A DNA stretch of 42,776 nt from JAGXQV01 sp964451375 (GTDB taxonomy: Bacteria > Pseudomonadota > Gammaproteobacteria > Burkholderiales > Sulfuricellaceae): NCBI GenBank assembly GCA_964451375.1, contig CAYVIN010000032.1:1-42776 (forward strand). Direction: 5' to 3'. The position numbers and the translations under genes were made by a program. The notes below the pieces were generated by a model. It saw nothing but the letters and a program-made list of their open reading frames with translations. It was not told where the DNA came from and did no database searches. How positions within the stretch are numbered: position 1 is the first letter of the stretch; every line of letters starts with the position of its first letter. This document shows, piece by piece, positions 7,868 to 15,610 of this stretch.

Positions 7868-8842
7868 ATGTCGGAACTGTTCAAAAAAATCGACGAACGC
7901 AGCAAACTGGCCGGCACCAACCGCCTGGAAATTCTGCTGTTCAATTTGGGATTCGACCAGCGCACCGGACGCCGGGAAACTTTCGGCGTCAACGTTTTCA
8001 AGGTGCGCGAAGTCATGCGTGTGCCGCCGATCACCGCCGCCCCGGAAATGCCGCCCTCGGTGGAAGGCATGGTCAGTCTGCGCGGACAACTGGTTCCGGT
8101 GGTTGATCTGGTCAAATACGTCGGGGTGGACAGCGAAGTCAAACCACAACTCATGATCGTCACCGAATACAACCAGCATATTCAGGGATTCCTGGTCGAA
8201 GCGGTGGATACCATCATGCGCCTCGAATGGTCGGCGATGCGGGTTCCACCGGACATGATCAACACCCAGATGGCGGGCTTGGTTACGGCAGTGACGGAAT
8301 TACCGGACAAACGCCTGGTGATGATGGTGGACATGGAAAAAATTCTCTCCGAAACCACCCGTTACGACGATACCCGGTTATTCGAAGCCATCCGCCCGGT
8401 AGAGCAACCGCAAAACAGCACCTATACCCTGTTTTACGCCGACGACTCAGCCACCGCCCGCACCCAGATTCAGCGCACTCTGGATGCGCTGGGCCTGAAG
8501 TCGGCTCATGCCAACAACGGCAAACTGGCCTGGGAAGAGTTGCAACGTATCGCCGCTGCCGCCGACAGTCACGGCGAATTGGTCAACAAAACCATCCAGA
8601 TTATCCTGACGGACGTGGAAATGCCGGAAATGGATGGCTACGTGTTGACCAAAAACATCAAGACCGATCCCCGCTTTGCCGGCATCCCGGTGCTCATGTA
8701 TTCATCCCTGAGTTCCGTCAACGAACACATGGGCCGCGCCGTCGGTGTCGATGCCTACGTATCCAAGCTGCAACCGCAAAAACTTGCGGAAGCCATCACC
8801 CACCATCTCAAGCTGGCGACCCAAGAAACTTCCCCTGCCTGA
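7868..8842 (+). CDS. cheV: Chemotaxis coupling protein CheV
   Basis: A 324-residue fusion of a CheW-like coupling domain (about 15-165) with a C-terminal receiver domain (about 180-315). The acceptor aspartate is in ILTDVEMPEMDGY, with the acidic pair in FYADDS and the conserved lysine in VSKLQP. CheV links chemoreceptors to CheA and tunes the array through its own phosphorylation. The frame extends to 7805. The ATG at 7868 fits the family N-terminus (MSELFKKIDERSKLAGTN) and has an AAGGAA-like site upstream. No other chemotaxis gene is in the window, so it works with an array encoded elsewhere. Confidence 0.95.
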   Translation: MSELFKKIDERSKLAGTNRLEILLFNLGFDQRTGRRETFGVNVFKVREVMRVPPITAAPEMPPSVEGMVSLRGQLVPVVDLVKYVGVDSEVKPQLMIVTEYNQHIQGFLVEAVDTIMRLEWSAMRVPPDMINTQMAGLVTAVTELPDKRLVMMVDMEKILSETTRYDDTRLFEAIRPVEQPQNSTYTLFYADDSATARTQIQRTLDALGLKSAHANNGKLAWEELQRIAAAADSHGELVNKTIQIILTDVEMPEMDGYVLTKNIKTDPRFAGIPVLMYSSLSSVNEHMGRAVGVDAYVSKLQPQKLAEAITHHLKLATQETSPA

Positions 8843-8860
8843 TCTGTCAAAAATTCCGTT

Positions 8861-9478
8861 TCAGTATTCAACCGGTTCCGGGTCGAGGCTGCGCCACAAA
8901 TACCAGGTCGCCACCGAGCGCCAAGGCGACCAGAGCGCGGCAATTTCGCGCAGGCGCGTCCGGCTCAGCGCTTCCCCTGCTGCGTAGTGGCGCGCCACGG
9001 CCTTTTGCAGGCCGATATCGTCGAGCGGCAACACATCGGGACGGAGCAGGTTGAAGATCAGGAACATTTCCGCCGTCCAGCGACCGATACCGCGCACGGC
9101 AGTGAGTTCCTCAATGATCGCCTCGTCGGCCAGAGTTTCCCAGCGCGTCGGGTCAAGCGCGCCGCTCTGGAAATGCCCGGCCAAGTCCTGGATATATTCA
9201 ACCTTGCGGCGCGACAGGCCGCAGCCCTGCAAAACTTCGGGCGCGGTTTCCGCGACCGCAGCCGGAGCAATAATGGGAAGTGCAACGGCGAAACGCCCCC
9301 ACACGGTTTCCGAGGCTTTCACGGAGATTTGCTGGCCAACGATGGCGCGCGCCAGGGTCTGAAAAGCATCACCCCGGCTACGCAGTTTCATGCCGGGGTA
9401 ACGCTGAATAATGGCGGCCAGCAGCGGATCGTTGCGCGCCAATTCGCAACACGCCTCCTGCCAATAGGCAGGCATCAT
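8861..9478 (-). CDS. DNA-3-methyladenine glycosylase II (AlkA-type)
   Basis: A 205-residue HhH-GPD DNA glycosylase that removes alkylated bases as the first step of base-excision repair. The helix-hairpin-helix is at LTAVRGIGRWTAEMFL, and the catalytic aspartate is in DVLPLDDIGLQKAV, at the expected distance. It lacks the N-terminal AlkA domain, like the shorter bacterial homologues. A start at 9496 is possible. The ATG at 9478 is preferred because it overlaps the stop of the GGDEF-EAL gene as ATGA, the same junction used throughout this operon. It is the last gene of the tsaB-rimI-udg-GGDEF/EAL-alkA unit. Confidence 0.9.
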   Translation of the reverse strand: MMPAYWQEACCELARNDPLLAAIIQRYPGMKLRSRGDAFQTLARAIVGQQISVKASETVWGRFAVALPIIAPAAVAETAPEVLQGCGLSRRKVEYIQDLAGHFQSGALDPTRWETLADEAIIEELTAVRGIGRWTAEMFLIFNLLRPDVLPLDDIGLQKAVARHYAAGEALSRTRLREIAALWSPWRSVATWYLWRSLDPEPVEY

Positions 9479-11916
9479 AAAGTCGGCGCTTTCCAACCGG
9501 CGGCAAGTTTGGCGGTAAAGGCTTCAACAGTCATGGGACGGCTGAAATGATAGCCCTGGATCATGTCACACCCCTGGGCGCGCAAGAATTCCAGCTGTTC
9601 GCCATTTTCCACGCCTTCCGCGATGACCTTGAGATTCAGGCTGTGCGCCAGCGCAATCACGGCGGTGGTAATGGCGGCGTCATCCTGATCGGTGGTGATG
9701 TCGTGCACGAAGGAACGGTCGATTTTCAGCGTGTCGATGGGGAAACGTTTGAGATAGCTGAGTGATGAATAGCCGGTGCCGAAGTCGTCGATGGATAGCT
9801 GAAACCCCATGGTTTTCATGCAGGCCAGGGTGGCGATGGTTTCGTCGGCGTGTTCCATAATCACACTTTCGGTGATTTCCAGTTCCAGAAACGCCGGGTC
9901 CAGGCCAGTTTCGGCAAACGCCCGTTCAATCATACGCAACAGGTCTTTTTGCTTGAATTGCCGCCCCGAAAGATTGACCGCCACATGCAGAGGCGCGAAT
10001 CCGGCTCTCTGCCAGGCTTTGTTCTGTGCGCAGGCGGTGCGCAATACCCACTCGCCGATAGGAATGATGAGACCGGTTTCCTCGGCGATGGGAATAAAAC
10101 GATCCGGCGAAACCAGCCCCAACTCGGGATGCCTCCAGCGAATCAGGGCTTCCGCGCCAACCACATCGCCGCTCGCCAGATCAAGCTGGGGTTGATAATG
10201 CAACTCGAATTCGTTGCGCTCCAGCGCACGGCGCAGATTGTTTTCAAGGGTCAAGCGCTCGAAGGCGCGGGTATTCATTTCCGTCTTGAAGAACTGGTAA
10301 TTGTTCTTGCCCATTTCCTTGGCGCGATACATCGCCACATCGGCATGACGCACCAGGGAATGCGGGTCTTCGCCGTCATTGGGATACACGCTGATACCGA
10401 CGCTGGCGGTGACGAAGACTTCCTGACCGACCAGTTTGAAGGGTTTGGCGAGGATATCGATGATCTTTTGTGCAACCATCGCAACGTATTTGTCTTCGTT
10501 GATGCCTTCCAGAATCACCGTAAACTCATCGCCACCCAGCCGCGCCACGGTGTCATCCTCACGCAGACAGCCGCGCACCCGGGTAGCGACTTCCTGTAAC
10601 AACTGGTCACCGACGCTGTGCCCCAGTGTATCGTTGATGATTTTGAAACGATCCAGATCGAAAAACATTACCGCCACCATCTTCTGGGTACGGTGGGCGC
10701 GCGCCAGCCCCAGGTCGAGCCGCTCCAGGAACAACACCCGGTTCGGCAATCCGGTAAGCGCATCGTGATTGGCGAGGTAATTCAGGCGTTCCTCGGCAAG
10801 CTTGCGCGAGGTAATGTCGGAAAACACGGCCACATAGTTGACCGTCTCGCCCTTGTCATTTCGCACGGCGCTGATGGTCAACCATTCCAGATAGGTTTCG
10901 CCGTTTTTGCGGCGGTTCCAGATTTCCCCGCGCCACTGGCCGTTTTCCTTGAGCAGCCGCCACATATTGATGTAGAAATCCGGGTTGTGTTTGCCGGAAC
11001 TCAAGAGTTTGGGCGTTTTTCCAATGGCGTCTTCGGCCTGGAAACCGGTGATATGGGTAAACGCCCGATTCACCGTGACGATGCGGCTGTCAGCGTCGGT
11101 AATGAGGATACCTTCCACGCTGCTGTCGAAAACCTTGGCCGCCAGCCGCAGGTTTTCCTCGGCTTCGCGTCTGCCGCTGATATCTTCGACCATCCACAAC
11201 GTCCCATTAGGCAGGTCGGAGGGATCGATGGCTTTGCCGACGATGCGACACCAGATGGTTTCGCCATCCTTGCGGCGCATCAGACGCTCGGTGCGGAACG
11301 GCGTTCCCTTGCGCATGACCGCACGGGCTTCCTTGCGGAATTCGTTGAAAGCCTCGCGGGAAGGGTGGATAACATTATTGTTGAGATTTTTCAGTTCACC
11401 GCGCTCGTAGCCGAACATTTTTTCAAATTGCCGGTTGCAGCGCAGAAATTTACGATCACCCGCCAGGGCAACGCCCATTTCGGCATTTTCCAGAATGATT
11501 TTTTGCTCGCTCAGGGTTTGATGGAGCACATCCTCGGCATGACGCAATTGCGACACATCGGTAATGAAGGCGAATGAATGCAGGAGAACACCGGCGTCGT
11601 TATACACCGAGGTGGCGCTGAGATGGGTATGGACATCCTCGCCATCCTTGGCCTTGAGGGTAATGTTGTAAACCCGGTGCAAGGTTTTCGCCGCCAATGC
11701 GATTTGCGAGCGGAATATCGCCAGGTTTTCTTCATCGACGAAATCGAACGGGTGTTTTCCGATGAATTCCTCGTACCGAAAACCCAGCATTTTCACCAGA
11801 GAATCATTAACTTCGACAATTCGCTGATCCGCGCCGAGCAACCAGTATCCCTCGGTAATCCGGTTGATCAGATCGCGGTAGAAACCGTCTCCGGCAGTAT
11901 TCAGCACCGGACTCAT
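9475..11916 (-). CDS. PAS-PAS-PAS-GGDEF-EAL c-di-GMP enzyme
   Basis: An 813-residue soluble protein without membrane helices. Three PAS domains lie at about 15-120, 130-255 and 260-375. The GGDEF domain follows at about 380-545, then EAL at about 555-800. The cyclase motif GGDEF is intact at 461-465, preceded by an RxxD inhibitory site (REDD). The EAL motif is intact at 589-591 (EALIRWRHP), and the DDFGTGYSSLSYL segment of active phosphodiesterases is present. Both synthesis and breakdown of c-di-GMP are therefore possible. The frame extends to 11958, but the ATG at 11916 overlaps the udg stop as ATGA and is preferred. It lies between two DNA glycosylase genes. Confidence 0.93.
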   Translation of the reverse strand: MSPVLNTAGDGFYRDLINRITEGYWLLGADQRIVEVNDSLVKMLGFRYEEFIGKHPFDFVDEENLAIFRSQIALAAKTLHRVYNITLKAKDGEDVHTHLSATSVYNDAGVLLHSFAFITDVSQLRHAEDVLHQTLSEQKIILENAEMGVALAGDRKFLRCNRQFEKMFGYERGELKNLNNNVIHPSREAFNEFRKEARAVMRKGTPFRTERLMRRKDGETIWCRIVGKAIDPSDLPNGTLWMVEDISGRREAEENLRLAAKVFDSSVEGILITDADSRIVTVNRAFTHITGFQAEDAIGKTPKLLSSGKHNPDFYINMWRLLKENGQWRGEIWNRRKNGETYLEWLTISAVRNDKGETVNYVAVFSDITSRKLAEERLNYLANHDALTGLPNRVLFLERLDLGLARAHRTQKMVAVMFFDLDRFKIINDTLGHSVGDQLLQEVATRVRGCLREDDTVARLGGDEFTVILEGINEDKYVAMVAQKIIDILAKPFKLVGQEVFVTASVGISVYPNDGEDPHSLVRHADVAMYRAKEMGKNNYQFFKTEMNTRAFERLTLENNLRRALERNEFELHYQPQLDLASGDVVGAEALIRWRHPELGLVSPDRFIPIAEETGLIIPIGEWVLRTACAQNKAWQRAGFAPLHVAVNLSGRQFKQKDLLRMIERAFAETGLDPAFLELEITESVIMEHADETIATLACMKTMGFQLSIDDFGTGYSSLSYLKRFPIDTLKIDRSFVHDITTDQDDAAITTAVIALAHSLNLKVIAEGVENGEQLEFLRAQGCDMIQGYHFSRPMTVEAFTAKLAAGWKAPTL

Positions 11917-12719
11917 GGGTTCCCCTCCAGCGCGCGGCGGGTTTTGACGGCGAGGCACAAGTCTTGCCAGGCCTTGGCTTTATCCGGGAGATTACGCAAC
12001 AGGTAAGCGGGATGGTAAGTCACGATCAGGGGAATTCCCTGATACCGATGCACCTTGCCGCGCAGGCTGGCAATGGTGGCCTCCTGCCCGAGTAGTGTCT
12101 GCGCAGCAAATTTGCCGAGGGCCACGATCAGTTTGGGCTGGATCAATTCCACCTGGCGCACCAGATAAGGCTGGCACTGCAACACTTCGCCGGATTCAGG
12201 ATTGCGGTTGCCGGGCGGGCGGCATTTCAGAACGTTGGCAATGTAGACGTTGTCGCCGCGTTTGAGGCTGATTGCCGCAAGCATCGCGTCGAGCAACTTG
12301 CCGGCCTGTCCAACGAAAGGTTCGCCCTGGATGTCCTCGTCCGCCCCCGGCGCTTCGCCGACAAACAACCAGTCCGCCTGCTCGTCACCGACGCCGGGAA
12401 CCGCCTGAGTGCGCGAGGTATGTAACGAACAGGCGGTGCACGAGCGAATTTCCTGTTTCAAGGCCGGCCAATCGAGCCGGGCGACCACGCTAACGGGCGC
12501 TTCTTCCGCTGAGTTTTGGGTTTCTGCGGGTGGCAATTGCGATGTCGTCTGCGCTGCGGGGGGCAGATTCTCCCGCACCGCAGTTGGCTCGGCAGAAAGC
12601 GCTAGCGGCGCTGCAATGTCCTCCTCCCGCTCAGCCCCCCCCCCCGGCAGTGGCGCTCGCAACCGCCAGCGCGGCCCCAGCCCCATTTCCTTGAGATATA
12701 CATCGTGGCGGGCATTCAC
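11913..12719 (-). CDS. Uracil-DNA glycosylase, family 4 (Fe-S type)
   Basis: A 268-residue protein. The C-terminal 190 residues form a family 4 uracil-DNA glycosylase. Motif A is GEAPGADED and motif B is HPAYLLRN. Four cysteines (CTAC, LKCRPPGNRNP, LQCQPY) match the Fe-S cluster ligands. It removes uracil from DNA to start base-excision repair. The first 80 residues are a Pro/Ala/Glu-rich linker behind a short N-terminal motif (LKEMGLGPRWRLR) common in proteobacterial homologues. The linker contains an 11-base G tract that could cause frameshifting. The start overlaps the rimI stop as ATGA, and the stop overlaps the next gene in the same way. Confidence 0.9.
   Translation of the reverse strand: MNARHDVYLKEMGLGPRWRLRAPLPGGGAEREEDIAAPLALSAEPTAVRENLPPAAQTTSQLPPAETQNSAEEAPVSVVARLDWPALKQEIRSCTACSLHTSRTQAVPGVGDEQADWLFVGEAPGADEDIQGEPFVGQAGKLLDAMLAAISLKRGDNVYIANVLKCRPPGNRNPESGEVLQCQPYLVRQVELIQPKLIVALGKFAAQTLLGQEATIASLRGKVHRYQGIPLIVTYHPAYLLRNLPDKAKAWQDLCLAVKTRRALEGNP
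12635..12645. repeat. Eleven-base mononucleotide tract inside udg
   Basis: Eleven consecutive C on the plus strand (G on the coding strand) encode Pro-Gly-Gly-Gly at about residues 25-28 of the uracil-DNA glycosylase. Gain or loss of one base would shift the frame before the catalytic domain. It could be a slippage-prone site or a sequencing-sensitive spot; the frame is intact here. Confidence 0.95.
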
Positions 12720-13177
12720 AGCGCCAACTCCATGATCACGGCGTCTTCCCGGCCTTGCGCGGCAGGATAATAGTTGCGCCGCGTCGCCAGCACCTTGAAG
12801 CCAGCCTTGGCATAAAGGCCACGCGCCGCCAGATTGGAGGTACGCACTTCGAGTAACATCACCCCGGCATGATGGTCGCGCGCCACCTCACCGAGATGGC
12901 GCAACATTTCCCCCCCCAGCCCACGCCCCTGCCAACCAGCAGCCACGCCCAGATTGAGGAGTTGCGCCTCTCCCGCCGCAACCATCATGACGCCGTAGCT
13001 GACGGCCTGCCCACCAAAATCGTTGACCCAGCAACTATATCCGGCGACCAGGGAGTCAGCAAAATTGCCGCGCGTCCAGGGGAACCGGTAAATCTCGCTT
13101 TCGATCCGCGTCACCTCGTCAACATCCAACGGTGACATGGGGCGATAGAGCGAGGTGGGTTGCAGGGCGGCGTTCAT
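12716..13177 (-). CDS. rimI: Ribosomal protein S18 alanine N-acetyltransferase
   Basis: A 153-residue GNAT acetyltransferase that acetylates the N-terminal alanine of ribosomal protein S18. The acetyl-CoA motif is GWQGRGLGGEML, and the C-terminal GNAT motif is NLAARGLYAKAGF. The family start pattern (RPMSPLDVDEVTRIE) is present. It directly follows tsaB, the arrangement seen in many proteobacteria. Both ends are ATGA overlaps with tsaB and udg, so expression is coupled across the operon. There is nothing unusual in the sequence itself. Confidence 0.93.
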   Translation of the reverse strand: MNAALQPTSLYRPMSPLDVDEVTRIESEIYRFPWTRGNFADSLVAGYSCWVNDFGGQAVSYGVMMVAAGEAQLLNLGVAAGWQGRGLGGEMLRHLGEVARDHHAGVMLLEVRTSNLAARGLYAKAGFKVLATRRNYYPAAQGREDAVIMELAL

Positions 13178-13845
13178 CGTTCGCTGGTTTTCAGGGCGAC
13201 TTTGTTGCGGATATACAGAGGAGCGGCAAGCGCAGCATCCCGGCCTTCGCCACGGGCAAAACGCGGCGCGGCCAAGGCGGCGATCCGGGCGGCATGGGGG
13301 TACTCATCGGGGCGGGTCGCCGTAAGCGCCGCGCCAAAACGCTCCGCCAAGGCGTCTCCGTAAGCGGCAAAACCGCTGCCGCACCCCAGCCAATCTCCCC
13401 CCTCGGGAAGCGGCGCTGCCGTCGGCGCATATAGTCCCGGTTCGCAGATTTCGCGCCACATTTCCCCGTCGCGCTGATAGATGGCGTGATAAACCTCGCC
13501 CATCCGCGCATCCAGGCAGCTAATCACACGCGGCGCGTTGACGCCTTGCGCCACCGCCAGCAAGGTACAGACCCCCAGCACCGGCAAATCCCCGCCCAAC
13601 GCCAAGCCTTGCGCCACGCCACAGGCAATCCGCAGGCCGGTAAAGGAACCGGGGCCGCTGCCGTAAGCAATACCGTCCAAAGCATCCAGCGCCACGCCGG
13701 CTTCACCCAGCACTTCATCCACCATCGGCAATAACAGGGACGAGTGGCTCTGACCGGCGCGGACTTCGCGTACCGTCACCACACCGTCCACCCACAAGGC
13801 GACCGAGCAGTATTCGGTAGAAGTGTCGAATGCAAGGATATTCAT
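13174..13845 (-). CDS. tsaB: tRNA t6A biosynthesis protein TsaB
   Basis: A 223-residue ASKHA-fold protein, partner of TsaD and TsaE in making N6-threonylcarbamoyladenosine at position 37 of ANN-decoding tRNAs. The start MNILAFDTSTEYCSVAL is the family N-terminus, and the GPGSFTGLRI segment is conserved. The ATG is therefore secure, yet it has no good ribosome-binding site and lies only 11 bases from a TATAAT box, so the message may be nearly leaderless. It is the first gene of the five-gene minus-strand operon. Confidence 0.95.
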   Translation of the reverse strand: MNILAFDTSTEYCSVALWVDGVVTVREVRAGQSHSSLLLPMVDEVLGEAGVALDALDGIAYGSGPGSFTGLRIACGVAQGLALGGDLPVLGVCTLLAVAQGVNAPRVISCLDARMGEVYHAIYQRDGEMWREICEPGLYAPTAAPLPEGGDWLGCGSGFAAYGDALAERFGAALTATRPDEYPHAARIAALAAPRFARGEGRDAALAAPLYIRNKVALKTSER

Positions 13846-13856
13846 AGGAGTCGCCG

Positions 13857-13862
13857 ATTATA
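13857..13862 (-). promoter_or_regulatory. Candidate -10 box for the tsaB operon
   Basis: A perfect TATAAT on the minus strand, with 11 bases between it and the tsaB ATG. A usual start point would leave a 5' leader of only about five bases. No good -35 hexamer is seen at 16-18 bases. Motif evidence only. Confidence 0.4.
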
Positions 13863-13936
13863 ACGCAAAGGATGCCTATGACATGTTCATCTGTCGCCCC
13901 TCTGACAACCATGCTAACATCCGCCCACCAAGGAGA

Positions 13937-13996
13937 ATGAAGCGCAGCCTTGTTCTTCACCCTTTTTCGCCGCGTCCATCGCAGACCACCTGGTGA
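13937..13996 (+). other. Possible 19-codon leader ORF
   Basis: AAGGAG stands a few bases before an ATG that opens a 19-codon frame ending in TGA, about 60 bases upstream of the SPOR-domain gene. The peptide has no recognisable features. The good ribosome-binding site is the only support, so this may be chance. Confidence 0.2.
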
Positions 13997-14059
13997 ATCA
14001 GGGTTTGCCGGACAAAATTTCAGATATAGACCCAGCGTTTCTGAAAGGGGGAGACAAAA

Positions 14060-14938
14060 ATGACGGAACCCAAAGAAAAACAGCCCAAACAGGACGAAAT
14101 AAAAAAACGCGCCATCAAGCGGATCGGCATCGCGGTGGCCTTGGCTGCGGTTGCGGCGTTTGGGCTTACCCTGCTGTCCTACAATAACAATAAGCCCGTC
14201 CCGCAACCCCAGCAAACCGTGTTGCCGGCAGACCCCATGCCCAACCGGCAGGCGGTTTCCGCTGTCGAACCCCAGGAGCCCCCCGCCCAGCCCGTTTCTG
14301 CGGTCACTGAAACCCCGCCGGAAAAAGATGCGCCGCCCGTCATCACCCCGCCACCGCCGCCCCAGGTTCTCAACCAGCAGCAACCGCAGGAAGCGGCGAG
14401 CAAGGCATCCAAGCCCGCCCCAAAAACCGAGCCGACCGGAAAAGACAGCAAACCGATAGCGCAAAAATCCGCACGTGAAATGGAATCCGCCAGCGCCCCC
14501 ACCCTGGTTCCGGCGGAAAAAAACGCGAAGGCGCGGATTACCCAAGAACCCACCCCCGCCACCCGGGATACTGCAAACAAAGCCAGTGAAGCAGCGGCCC
14601 GAGTGGCTGAAGTCAAAAAGCCACCGGAGCCGCAAAAAGCTCTGGAACCAGCAAAACCGCCGGTTGCGGAAAAATCGGCGCCGCTCCCGCCCGCACCGCA
14701 AACATCCGCAACCGCAGGCAGTGGCGGCGGCGGAAAGGGTTACGCCGTGCAACTCGGGGTTTTCAAAGACCTCTCGAACGCCATGCAAATGCAGGACAAA
14801 CTCACCCAGCAAGGCATCCAGTCCTACACGGAAACCAAGCTCAACGTCGGCCCCTTCAAAAACAAGGTGGAAGCCGAACAGGCCATGGCAAAACTTCGGG
14901 GGTTGGGCATCAACGCCATGTTGGTGCCGCTGAAATAG
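14060..14938 (+). CDS. SPOR-domain inner-membrane protein
   Basis: A 292-residue bitopic protein. A short charged cytoplasmic N-terminus is followed by one membrane helix at about 22-42. A long Pro/Ala/Lys-rich periplasmic linker spans about 43-225, and a C-terminal SPOR domain covers about 228-292 (GYAVQLGVFKDLSNAMQMQD). SPOR domains bind peptidoglycan lacking stem peptides, so such proteins usually gather at the division septum (FtsN/DedD type). AGGGGGA precedes the ATG at a suitable distance. The Lys/Glu/Pro content of the linker suits an extended reach through the periplasm. Its exact role is not determined. Confidence 0.88.
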   Translation: MTEPKEKQPKQDEIKKRAIKRIGIAVALAAVAAFGLTLLSYNNNKPVPQPQQTVLPADPMPNRQAVSAVEPQEPPAQPVSAVTETPPEKDAPPVITPPPPPQVLNQQQPQEAASKASKPAPKTEPTGKDSKPIAQKSAREMESASAPTLVPAEKNAKARITQEPTPATRDTANKASEAAARVAEVKKPPEPQKALEPAKPPVAEKSAPLPPAPQTSATAGSGGGGKGYAVQLGVFKDLSNAMQMQDKLTQQGIQSYTETKLNVGPFKNKVEAEQAMAKLRGLGINAMLVPLK

Positions 14939-14992
14939 GCATGTCTGGAGTACGTGCGGGATAATTTCCTTCTCCCCTGCTAAACTTTGCAT

Positions 14993-15604
14993 ATGAGCAA
15001 AGCAGCCTTGAGCAGAGTCCCCATGTCCCTCCCGTATTTGCGGCTTGTAATGACGGTTATTCTGGCGCTTTCGGCAAGCGGCTGCGGCGAACTGCTGCCG
15101 CGCGGAGAAACCATCGCGGAAAGTCCCTGGCAGAGCTTCGAGGATGCCCAGCAAACCTTCGACAAAATCATTCCGCGCGTCACTACAACGGAAGACCTCA
15201 AGCGCTTCAAGCTCGACCCGCTCACCAACCCCAATATTACCCTGCTCAATTATTCCGACGTACTAAGGCGCTTTATTCCCAGCCCCGCCATCGACCCGGA
15301 CGATCTCGATCCGGGAGTCCGCGACTGCCTGCAAGCCAAATCCGCCTGCACTGGTTACGAGGTCGATCAACGTGCGCTAAAACGCACCCGCTATGGAAGC
15401 TTTTGGGCGGATTTCCTGAATTTCCGGCGCAAAACAGATATCGTCGGGTGGCGCTTCAACGGCGTCATCCTCATCAAGAACGGGGTGGTGGTGTACAAAC
15501 TGACCGGCGGGCAACCACACATCCATGAGCGTGACGACGTGCGCAATCCGCTTGGCCCCCTTCAGGGGATAGGCGAATCACGCTTGCTCAACAACATCCA
15601 GTAG
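14993..15604 (+). CDS. Putative lipoprotein of unknown function
   Basis: About 203 residues. The N-terminus is a lipoprotein signal peptide with the lipobox LSASGC, so the mature protein begins at Cys and is lipid-anchored. No Asp follows the Cys (it is Gly-Glu), so sorting to the outer membrane is likely. The mature part is soluble with a few Cys (DCLQAKSACTGY), and I do not recognise a domain. Two starts are possible, ATG at 14993 or ATG at 15023. Both give a valid signal peptide, and neither has a strong ribosome-binding site. It follows the SPOR gene by 54 bases on the same strand and may be co-transcribed. Confidence 0.75.
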   Translation: MSKAALSRVPMSLPYLRLVMTVILALSASGCGELLPRGETIAESPWQSFEDAQQTFDKIIPRVTTTEDLKRFKLDPLTNPNITLLNYSDVLRRFIPSPAIDPDDLDPGVRDCLQAKSACTGYEVDQRALKRTRYGSFWADFLNFRRKTDIVGWRFNGVILIKNGVVVYKLTGGQPHIHERDDVRNPLGPLQGIGESRLLNNIQ

Positions 15605-15610
15605 GGTTTG

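Noticed and set aside
10618..11577. 319-codon plus-strand frame across the GGDEF-EAL gene
   Set aside because: Shadow of the minus-strand gene, whose domains are complete and intact.
13993..14187. GTG-started frame overlapping the start of the SPOR gene
   Set aside because: It runs out of frame through the SPOR coding sequence, and its tail is compositionally a shadow.
13715..15154. 479-codon frame opposite the SPOR and lipoprotein genes
   Set aside because: It mirrors the codon pattern of well-supported plus-strand genes and has no start signal or domain.
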